9,515 nt of DNA from assembly GCA_002390225.1 (NCBI GenBank), contig DGOW01000090.1, positions 1 to 9,515 of the forward strand, read 5' to 3'. This DNA is from Gemmatimonadales bacterium UBA4456 (GTDB lineage: Bacteria > Gemmatimonadota > Gemmatimonadetes > Longimicrobiales > Gaopeijiaceae). This document shows, one piece after another, positions 1 through 5,344 of the stretch. The notes beneath the pieces were generated by a model, which saw nothing but the letters and a program-made list of their open reading frames with translations, searched no databases and was not told the DNA's origin. Position numbers and translations under genes: made by a program. Position 1 is the stretch's first letter, and every line of letters begins with the position of its first letter.

Positions 1-11
1 TTCGATTTATA

Positions 12-88
12 TGGTCGGGGCGACAGGATTTGAACCTATGACCTTTGCACCCCCAGTGCAGTGCGCTACCGGACTGCGCCACGCCCCG
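12..88 (-). tRNA. tRNA-Pro, anticodon GGG, CCA encoded
   Basis: Read on the minus strand this folds as a complete 77-nt tRNA. The 7-bp acceptor stem is CGGGGCG/CGCCCCG, with discriminator A and a genome-encoded CCA (12-15 region). The D arm is GCGC...GCGC. The anticodon loop is CTGGGGG (50-56) with anticodon GGG at 52-54, and the T arm has loop TTCAAAT. GGG decodes the proline codons CCC and, by wobble, CCU. The overall sequence, with C1 opposite G72 and GCGCAG in the D arm, is typical of bacterial tRNA-Pro. The anticodon stem is CTGCA/TGCAA, so the outermost pair (27-43) is a C-A mismatch while the other four pairs are Watson-Crick. The T-stem contains one T-G pair. Its 3' flank lies at the window edge, so a terminator or an attachment site in the tRNA end cannot be assessed. 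Confidence 0.96.
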
Positions 89-370
89 AAGTGGTATCAC
101 TGTATGGACTTACGCTCGTTTTCACCTAGTACCTCGAAACCACTTAGGGTCCACATAGGGTCCAACCCTGCCGTTGCTTGGCGGGTGGTCCTGGTGGATG
201 AGCCGGTGAAGTCCGTAGCGGTCAATCTCGCGACAACGGACGACAGCAGCAATCGGGTGCGAACCCTCTCGGCAATCCTCAAATCTTCGGCCAGGACTGT
301 GCGAGGCGGCGGGTAGTGCCCCCCGACGGGGTGCTCTGCTCACCTAATCCAACCGGTACAACTCCGATCG
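89..370. other. Intergenic stretch upstream of tRNA-Pro, no confident gene
   Basis: This lies between the 5' end of the tRNA gene and the stop of the methyltransferase-like gene, both on the minus strand, so it should carry the tRNA promoter. A TACAGT hexamer about 10-15 nt before the tRNA start could be a -10 box, but I see no clear -35. Short open frames exist on both strands. None has a ribosome binding site or a recognisable protein, and they overlap one another. Near 317-335 a short C-rich/G-rich hairpin (CCCC GAC GGGG) lacks a following T-run, so it is a poor terminator candidate for the gene at 371-1060. Confidence 0.5.
140..161. repeat. 11-bp tandem repeat, two copies
   Basis: Two adjacent 11-bp units, ccacttagggt (140-150) and ccacatagggt (151-161), differ at one base and are followed by the start of a third unit (cca). 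They lie about 50-70 bp upstream of the tRNA-Pro gene on its 5' side. They may be a binding site or simply a slippage product; nothing else in the window resembles them. Confidence 0.7.
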
Positions 371-1060
371 CTAATCCCACGCGAGGAAGAGCCAGTCCGT
401 GTGCTCCTCGTCGACGAGATCATTTCTGTACTTCACGGGGACGAGGTCGACTGTGTTGAACGCGGCGCGCAATGCCTCGACGAAGGGAGAGCTGTCCGCG
501 TACGACCAGACTGCCAAGATGCCGCCGGGGGCGAGGTGCTTCTTCGCACGATCAAGTCCGGACCGGGTGTAGAAGCCCTCGTTGCCCGGTCCGAGGTGGT
601 CATCCGGAGCGTGGTCAACGTCAATGAGCACGAGGTCCCACGGTTCGCTGGCTTCGTCCTCCAAGACCGCGTAGGCGTCACCGTCGCGCACTGCGAAGCG
701 CGCATCAGCGAGTAGTTCTGTCGAGAGCGGAACCAGACCATCCTTCAAGAACCCGACAACCGCCGGAATGAGTTCGATCACCCTGACACGACTCACACGC
801 TCCGAGTTCAACACCGCGGCCGCGGTGTATCCGAGGCCTAGCCCAGCGATGAGGACGGATAGCTCGTCGCCGGCGTGGCGTGCCAGCGCCTCTGTTGCCA
901 AGGCTCGCTCGGACACGGTGATGTGGCTGCTCATCAGCAGCTGATGGTCCAGAGTGATCTCGGTAATCACCGTCCCGGGCCGCGACAGGAGCTCCCTCCG
1001 ACGGAGGCAGAGGTCGCCTAAGGCGGTGTTTTCGTAGGCGAGGATTTGAAGATTCGTCAT
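371..1060 (-). CDS. Spermidine-synthase-like, SAM-methyltransferase-fold protein
   Basis: This is a 229-residue cytoplasmic protein with a Rossmann-type methyltransferase fold of the spermidine/spermine synthase-like group. Visible motifs in order are: a glycine-rich motif I (VLIAGLGLG, residues 69-77); an acidic end of strand 2 (VIELIP, E96); the DGDAY loop (126-130); strand 4 with WDLVLIDVDHAPD (141-153); and KHLAPGGILAVWS (174-186). The FYTRSGLDRAKKHL segment is shared with spermidine synthases. True aminopropyltransferases have GGGDG in motif I and a D..DP pocket sequence. Here these are GLGLG and DVDHAP, and the N-terminal beta-barrel region is short, so polyamine synthesis is doubtful. 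A methyltransferase or another nucleophilic transfer is equally likely. The ATG at 1060 has no clear Shine-Dalgarno. It is divergent from the membrane protein at 1768, with a 700-bp gap between them. Confidence 0.85.
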   Translation of the reverse strand: MTNLQILAYENTALGDLCLRRRELLSRPGTVITEITLDHQLLMSSHITVSERALATEALARHAGDELSVLIAGLGLGYTAAAVLNSERVSRVRVIELIPAVVGFLKDGLVPLSTELLADARFAVRDGDAYAVLEDEASEPWDLVLIDVDHAPDDHLGPGNEGFYTRSGLDRAKKHLAPGGILAVWSYADSSPFVEALRAAFNTVDLVPVKYRNDLVDEEHTDWLFLAWD

Positions 1061-1372
1061 CGTGACCAGTCTACTTCGTCGGACGGAGATCCGTGGCGAG
1101 ACCGGGTACTCCTACCACTCCATAGACGCTACCCAACTCTCTTTATTCAGCTTCAGTCTGACCCAAGAGTCTCTTTCTCGCCACAAGCTTAGGAGTATCC
1201 CCAACAGGATGACCATTCCACGGAGGATATCGATCGAGGCGATTCGCGCTGAGGGATTGCTCATTGCTCGTGGGGGCAAGCTGCCAACTCGGAGGAGCTA
1301 CTAGGCACTGCCGCATGGTATCCGCGGACAGCAGCAATTCCTTGTTGGGTATTAGGCGCCAGCCAGGTTGGA

Positions 1373-1708
1373 TTATCTAGCGGCAGCTAGCTCGGCTCTG
1401 ATCTGTTCAAAGCCGCTCCGGAGCGGCTCGTGGTTGCTGAGGATAAAGCTCGACAGGTAAGCTTGAACTCGACACCAAACGACTCCGGTTGAGCAGCAGG
1501 GCATCCAAGCTCACGAAGGGCTTCCGAAGCGTCGTGTGAAGTCGTTGGGTGGGTCGAAGCCCTTCGAGACGAGCTCCTGACACCGTTCTTCGTCTAGCCG
1601 GTCCCTGAAGTTGCCACGGACCCGAGAATAGAACGGGAAGACCTTCGTGCTAGGCCTGGGGTGGGCCGACAAACCACCGTTCCCAGATTTAGACGCTCGA
1701 AGACTGAA
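1373..1708 (-). pseudogene. Possible decayed reading frame with one in-frame TGA
   Basis: On the minus strand a single frame stays open for 65 codons (1708 down to 1514), hits TGA at 1511-1513, then continues in the same frame for 45 codons to a TAA at 1373-1375. The second part could also start at an ATG at 1504, giving 43 residues. Both parts have protein-like composition: the first contains VRGNFRDRLDEERCQELV and KGFDPPNDFTRRF, and the second ends RSGFEQIRAELAAAR, an amphipathic, charged tail typical of real C-termini. No family is recognised, the first part has no ATG, and open frames this long occur by chance at this GC. I call it only as a candidate gene remnant. Confidence 0.25.
1411..1428. 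repeat. 18-bp perfect palindrome
   Basis: AGCCGCTCCGGAGCGGCT is identical to its reverse complement over 18 bp with no spacer. It lies inside the doubtful minus-strand frame and about 340 bp upstream of the membrane protein gene. A palindrome without a loop suits a dimeric DNA-binding protein better than an RNA terminator, and no T-run follows on either strand. Its role is unknown. Confidence 0.75.
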
Positions 1709-1728
1709 TCAGTAACCTTACTTCTCGG

Positions 1729-1734
1729 TATAAG
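1729..1734 (+). promoter_or_regulatory. Candidate -10 box for membrane protein gene
   Basis: TATAAG at 1729-1734 lies 34 bp before the ATG at 1768 in an AT-richer pocket of an otherwise GC-rich region. No good -35 hexamer sits 16-18 bp upstream (TGAATC is the nearest), so this is a weak call based on one element and position. Confidence 0.3.
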
Positions 1735-1767
1735 GGACGACTGGACTTAAGCCAGGCAGGACATGCG

Positions 1768-2643
1768 ATGATCGATACGTGGTTCCAATGGGTGTTTTCC
1801 GAACGCCACCGGCGCGCGGGAGAGCGTGTCGTGATCGCTCTGGCGGCCACTGGATTCATACTCCACCTGGCTGCCTATCTGATACACGACATCGCCTCGG
1901 TACCCATCCCCGACGGCTTGGAAGACCTCTTCGTCAGCCCGATCTCGGCAGTCTATACACCCTTTTCATTCGTGCTCGTTTACGAAGTTCTACTGCTCGT
2001 CTACTTCATTCCGATGTCGTTCACGGAATCAGTCGCACGCCAGCTCGAGATCGTGTCGCTCATCGTGTTACGAAGCATCTTCAAAGACCTTGCCGACTTT
2101 GAACTCGACTCGAGCCAGCTGCTGACCCAGACAAATATTGAACTCATCGCCGATCTGATCGGAGTACTTTTGATCTTCGGTCTGATCCTGATCTTCAAAC
2201 GACTCGCACGACGCTCGTCAGGGACAGGTACGGCGGAAGAACTCGCCCGCTTCGTTGCGTGGAAACGAGCAGTCAGCCTCGTACTTTTGCCGACGATCAT
2301 TGTCATCTCTTTTGCTTCGCTTGCCGGATGGATCGTCGACATCGTCCAGCTCGAGTTGGGGCTGGCGGGAACAGTGCGGGACTTAGATCAAATCTTCTAC
2401 GTCGACTTCTTCACCCTACTCATCCTGGTGGACGTTTTCCTCCTCCTCTTGTCCCTCGCGTTCACCGACTCCTACGAGCATCTGCTGCGAAACTCCGGTT
2501 TCGTAATTTCTACCATTCTGATCCGCCTAGCCTTCAACGCCGAGGGGCTCCTTAGCACTGGACTTATGGTGACCGGTGTCGCCTTCAGCGTAGCGATTTT
2601 GACACTGTTTCAGTGGGGAATGAGACAGGCCGGAGAAGCATAA
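1768..2643 (+). CDS. Orphan multi-pass membrane protein
   Basis: This 291-residue integral inner-membrane protein belongs to no family I recognise. Hydrophobic segments by eye are about 21-42, 62-83, 91-108 (weaker, with charges), 124-145, 168-190, 209-232 and 261-283, so six or seven spans, plus a short hydrophobic stretch at 244-257. The N-terminus has a basic patch (SERHRRAGER) before the first span, suggesting a cytoplasmic start. The loop at about 144-167 (KRLARRSSG then acidic and basic residues) is positively charged and probably also cytoplasmic. Acidic residues sit in or next to membrane segments (D191, D213, D222), and aromatic residues are frequent at segment ends, which could fit a channel or transporter-like scaffold. 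The ATG at 1768 follows a GGCAGG ribosome-binding-like sequence by 7 nt. It stands alone between a divergent gene and a convergent gene remnant. No function is assigned. Confidence 0.85.
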   Translation: MIDTWFQWVFSERHRRAGERVVIALAATGFILHLAAYLIHDIASVPIPDGLEDLFVSPISAVYTPFSFVLVYEVLLLVYFIPMSFTESVARQLEIVSLIVLRSIFKDLADFELDSSQLLTQTNIELIADLIGVLLIFGLILIFKRLARRSSGTGTAEELARFVAWKRAVSLVLLPTIIVISFASLAGWIVDIVQLELGLAGTVRDLDQIFYVDFFTLLILVDVFLLLLSLAFTDSYEHLLRNSGFVISTILIRLAFNAEGLLSTGLMVTGVAFSVAILTLFQWGMRQAGEA

Positions 2644-2682
2644 GTGGCCACAGAGTTGTGACAGGGTAGTGGCCCCCAGCTT

Positions 2683-2707
2683 TGACAGCGCGGATCGCCG
2701 TCTGTCA
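2683..2707. repeat. Inverted repeat TGACAG/CTGTCA
   Basis: TGACAG at 2683-2688 pairs with CTGTCA at 2702-2707 across 13 nt, about 40 bp past the stop of the membrane protein gene. It is the only stem-like element in the short gap before the lactonase remnant. The stem is only 6 bp and has no T-run, so terminator function is uncertain. Confidence 0.3.
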
Positions 2708-2766
2708 CCTACTGGCAGGTTACGCGCTGACGTAGATCTGACATAACGGGGCGCGTTTGCACCGTC

Positions 2767-3093
2767 TCAACGGTGGACATTGGAACGTGCCTGTCTCTCT
2801 AGGAACGCTGCCATATCGTGCTCAATCCACAGCTGGGCACCTTGGTCGACCACCAGTTGTTCGATGCGCTCCATGGTCGCAATGGTGAGCGCCGAATCTG
2901 CATTTATGGTTGGGACCCGTCTGTCTGAGCGACTCTTGCGGAAGTGGTAGAGGTCGCCAGCCAGAACCACCGGCCCCTCTTCATACAGAGGGGGGCGGCC
3001 TGCTTGTGCGGATACAGGCGTCAGGGTGGGACCCTGCCGAGCAGGTACAGACGCGATAGCTGGGTGATATCCGTGTAGGTATTGGTAGCGGCC
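2767..3093 (-). pseudogene. C-terminal remnant of metallo-beta-lactamase-fold lactonase
   Basis: The last 67 codons (2767-2970) match the end of metallo-beta-lactamase-fold hydrolases of the N-acyl-homoserine-lactonase-like group. MVLAGDLYHF holds the Asp of metal motif 4, and RRVPTINAD and the segment around ATMERIEQLV fit the family. AQLWIEHD contains the final metal-binding His (H51 counting from the internal Met). The frame stays open upstream to 3093 (TGA at 3094-3096). There it reads a proline-rich stretch (PARQGPTLTP) where the family has its PGHTPG-like motif, so that part looks degraded. The N-terminal domain with HxHxDH is entirely missing, because the acetamidase stop lies at 3127. 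A family member is about 230-280 residues, so well under half remains and it cannot be an active enzyme. The ATG at 2970 is an internal Met with no ribosome binding site. I infer loss by deletion and drift. Confidence 0.75.
2974..2993. repeat. 7-bp perfect hairpin inside lactonase remnant
   Basis: CCCCTCT (2974-2980) and AGAGGGG (2987-2993) form a perfect 7-bp stem with a 6-nt loop. It sits where the recognisable lactonase sequence begins. There is no T-run on either side, so it is not a classical terminator. It could mark a deletion or rearrangement end, or be incidental. Confidence 0.5.
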
Positions 3094-3126
3094 TCACGAA
3101 AACCGGCCAAGCCTGACTCCGTTTTC

Positions 3127-4293
3127 CTACCGTAAGAACATGCTCTTCGGAATGAACCCGGTGACCACCTGCGTGAGATCGACGACCTCGCTGACGCGGA
3201 AATCCACCGCGATGCTGGCTAGGGAGAGTGCCTTAGCGGGGGTCAATCCCTTCTCGGTCACGAGAAAGTCGACAACCTCCCATGTGGCCTGTCGTGTCGC
3301 TCGGTCCAGATCGAGGTCGATACCCATGAGAAGGTAATGTGTGTCCGTCTCGGCGCGTGGACCCGAGATGTTTACGTCCTTGTGAACGACGAAACGGAAC
3401 GTCCCGGTCAACGACTGCTCGATTGCGGTGCCGCTTACTTCACCGTCCCCTTGAGCTCCGTGCCCATCTCCCACGTAGAAGAGCGCACCCGACTGAAAGA
3501 CGGGCAGATAGACGGTGGTGCCAGCAGCGAGGTCCTTGACGTCCATATTCCCCCCGAACGCGCCCGGCGGGCGCGAGCTTTGCACACCGGGGACGGTAAC
3601 GCCCGGCTCGCCCACCACCGGATCCGGCGCAACTGCCATGATTCCCATGAAGGGCGCGAGTGGCACCTGGATATCCGGGGAAAAGAATGCGACATCACGG
3701 CCATCGGCCTCGCCCGTCCGAATCACGTGCCGGGTGCCGGGTGCAATGTCCAGCTCGATATCATCGTCGTCGAAACCCGGGTAGCTCCGAGAAAACACTC
3801 CACCCCGGCTGCTCGTGTTGTTGATACCCCACGGCACGCGCGTCTCGACATCCAGAATCTCTATCTCCAGCATGTCGCCAGGCTCAGCGCCCTCGATATA
3901 AATGGGACCCGTGATGACGTGTCCGCTGCGCCCTTCTCTTGGACGTCCCTCCCGCGAAGCCCAGAAGTCCAGCCCGTCCTGGAGGACCTCCTCCCGAGGG
4001 ATACCGAGCCCAGCGAGGTAGGAGACCGGCTCCTCGCTCTGGGTCGCCCCAGCGTGCGTCAGGGTGTTGATGCGTACCGTCTCACCGGACTGGATCGTAA
4101 GAACGGGCTCTTTGTCGACGGGATACCAGCCCCAGCTGACCGTCTCCGGCTGGGAGGGCACGAAGTGATCGACTTCAACGACTCCCCCACTGTCTGTCAC
4201 AGGCCCCGGAGCAGTGCACGCAGCGGCGAAGATGGCCGGGAGAATCGAGAGCAAAGAGTGCCTCCACGACCTGATCATGGTGTCAGCCTTCAT
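3127..4293 (-). CDS. Acetamidase/formamidase family lipoprotein
   Basis: This 388-residue protein belongs to the acetamidase/formamidase family (FmdA_AmdA), whose members hydrolyse short amides such as formamide or acetamide to the acid and ammonia. Family motifs in order are: HVITGPIYIEGAEPGDMLE (125-143); PWGINN (154-159); FMGIMAVAP (215-223); GAFGGNMDVKDL (244-255); VYLPVFQSGALFYVGDGH (261-278), then AQGDGEVSGTAIE; and a C-terminal VDFRVSEVVD and IPKSMF. Unlike the cytoplasmic enzymes it begins with a basic n-region (RSWRH), a hydrophobic core (LLSILPAIF) and a lipobox AAAC at 23-26. It is therefore probably a lipoprotein acting in the periplasm or at the cell surface. Two starts are possible: ATG 4293, or ATG 4278 (residue 6), which has an AAGG 8 nt upstream and may be the true one. 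It lies upstream of the lactonase remnant on the same strand. The actual substrate is not determined by sequence. Confidence 0.93.
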   Translation of the reverse strand: MKADTMIRSWRHSLLSILPAIFAAACTAPGPVTDSGGVVEVDHFVPSQPETVSWGWYPVDKEPVLTIQSGETVRINTLTHAGATQSEEPVSYLAGLGIPREEVLQDGLDFWASREGRPREGRSGHVITGPIYIEGAEPGDMLEIEILDVETRVPWGINNTSSRGGVFSRSYPGFDDDDIELDIAPGTRHVIRTGEADGRDVAFFSPDIQVPLAPFMGIMAVAPDPVVGEPGVTVPGVQSSRPPGAFGGNMDVKDLAAGTTVYLPVFQSGALFYVGDGHGAQGDGEVSGTAIEQSLTGTFRFVVHKDVNISGPRAETDTHYLLMGIDLDLDRATRQATWEVVDFLVTEKGLTPAKALSLASIAVDFRVSEVVDLTQVVTGFIPKSMFLR

Positions 4294-4701
4294 GAATATT
4301 GCTCATCGCCCAATGCGTTCAGGCGGGTGGTGGGATCGGGGCTATCGTTGTGCGCAACATGCGACGCCCATCACCAATCCGCGAGCAGATCCGCCGCAGA
4401 TGAGCGGGGCTGGGTGTCCTATGCTACGAGCGTCACTCGCATCTCGAGGGGGCACCGGGCAGCCAGACGGGCGATGCGATCACGACTCACCACCCATGCC
4501 TCGGCCCTGATCGTCATGTCGGGATGTGATGACGGCCTCAGCCCCACACCTCTCCGAACTCGATGACTCTATCGAGCCCACGGTTACGTACGCGTCCCGG
4601 ATGGGCCGACGATCGACTGGCTCCGTTACCCACGGACATTCGCCCGCGAAGCAAGCACCACTTGTAGCGACTCAGAAGGGCCTAATACGTTCGCCGAATC
4701 T
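4294..4701. other. Intergenic region, no confident gene
   Basis: These 408 bp separate the acetamidase start from the stop of the YkgJ-type gene, both on the minus strand. Plus-strand frames crossing it run antisense into neighbouring genes and have the Arg/Pro/Ser-rich composition of shadows. A 32-codon minus-strand frame (4419-4517, ATG start) reads smoothly, but it is too short and lacks a clear ribosome binding site. An AT-richer patch (around 4294-4303) just before the acetamidase start could be part of its promoter. I see no RNA gene or terminator. Confidence 0.45.
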
Positions 4702-5193
4702 TCAACGCTCATCCCTCTGGCCAGCTGGCCTGCTCCACAACACGGCTGTCGCCCGCGTCACCAAGGGTCGAGGACCGACGAAGCTGCGCTCGCCTGGGCC
4801 CTTCTCGCCGTCCCGGCTGGGGCTCACGATCATCACTAGGAATCTCTCTTCGAGTCCCTTGATGATGGCTTGCGCGCGGCCGCTGCCCGACGCACCCCGC
4901 TCGACCTCGCACGCCGTATACATTTCGCCGAAGGCCGAATCGGGCTGGTAATGGAAGATCACGCCGCAGGCGTCCGGGCGCATTTCGTTGTCGATGGTCC
5001 CGTCGACCTCGAGCACACCACGCAACCACTGGCATTCGAACGTTCGGCATGCCCCCGGGCGTTCGGCGTAGATCCCGCAGCCCACCCCGCACAGGTGCTC
5101 GCACGCCTCGTACATGCCCTTCGCAATCTCATGAACGCTCATTACGGTGCAACAGGCGGAGCAGGAACCACACGCCCGCATCGAATCGCTCAC
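4702..5193 (-). CDS. YkgJ-family CxxCxxCC cysteine-cluster protein
   Basis: This protein has about 163 residues and carries the CxxCxxCC motif near its N-terminus: C8, C11, C14 and C15 in CGSCSACC. It continues with C31, C35 and C39 and the GCGIYAERPGACRTFECQWL block (C49, C54). This is the YkgJ-type putative zinc- or iron-chelating domain found in many bacteria with no settled biochemical role. Two further cysteines (C76, C95) occur in the second half, giving eleven in all. The family usually ends with a short hydrophobic strand and a basic tail. Here RFLVMIVSPSRDGEKGPGER and a 30-residue basic tail follow. The protein is soluble and probably cytoplasmic. The start is either GTG 5193 (GAGAGA 3 nt upstream) or ATG 5181 (GTGAG 7 nt upstream), a difference of four residues. 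SelO lies 151 bp upstream on the same strand, so co-transcription is possible. Confidence 0.9.
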   Translation of the reverse strand: MSDSMRACGSCSACCTVMSVHEIAKGMYEACEHLCGVGCGIYAERPGACRTFECQWLRGVLEVDGTIDNEMRPDACGVIFHYQPDSAFGEMYTACEVERGASGSGRAQAIIKGLEERFLVMIVSPSRDGEKGPGERSFVGPRPLVTRATAVLWSRPAGQRDER

Positions 5194-5283
5194 GGGTCTC
5201 TCTCAGCTCCCGCCCATCCATTCACGGAGTTCCGCGAATCAGAGGGTCCCGCCGGGAACGATGGTGTGGATCGTTTCCCCTGG

Positions 5284-5310
5284 TAGCCCGCACGAGGCAA
5301 TAGCCCGCAC
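5284..5310. repeat. 10-bp direct repeat between SelO and YkgJ-type genes
   Basis: TAGCCCGCAC occurs at 5284-5293 and again at 5301-5310, separated by 7 bp, in the 151-bp spacer between the SelO stop and the YkgJ-type start. It could be a regulatory operator pair. No other copy was noticed in the window. Confidence 0.5.
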
Positions 5311-5344
5311 ACCGTGAAACTCAGCGCCCCCGCCACTACTGCGG

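Larger units (their letters stand above)
1061..1767. other. Long divergent intergenic region, no intact gene
   Basis: This 700-bp stretch lies between two divergently transcribed genes. A plus-strand frame at 1062-1304 (80 codons) has no ribosome binding site and no recognisable composition, so I do not call it. The right half on the minus strand contains a two-part open frame broken by one TGA and an 18-bp perfect palindrome, both listed separately. The last 40 bp probably hold the promoter of the membrane protein gene. I see no tRNA, transposase or terminal inverted repeats. Confidence 0.5.

Noticed and set aside
317..335. Hairpin near the methyltransferase-like stop as a terminator
   Set aside because: The stem is short and no T-run follows on the relevant strand.
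11..343. Several ORFs across the tRNA gene and its upstream region
   Set aside because: They overlap a well-folded tRNA or one another and show no protein family.
1062..1304. 80-codon plus-strand frame after the methyltransferase-like gene
   Set aside because: No ribosome binding site, no recognisable motif and poor composition; likely chance.
3337..4566. Plus-strand 409-codon open frame
   Set aside because: It lies antisense to the acetamidase gene, which has clear family motifs. The product is Arg/Pro/His-rich with no known domain, as expected for a GC-rich shadow frame.
4526..4951. Plus-strand 141-codon open frame
   Set aside because: It overlaps the YkgJ-type gene on the other strand, where the CxxCxxCC motif and many conserved cysteines decide the coding strand.
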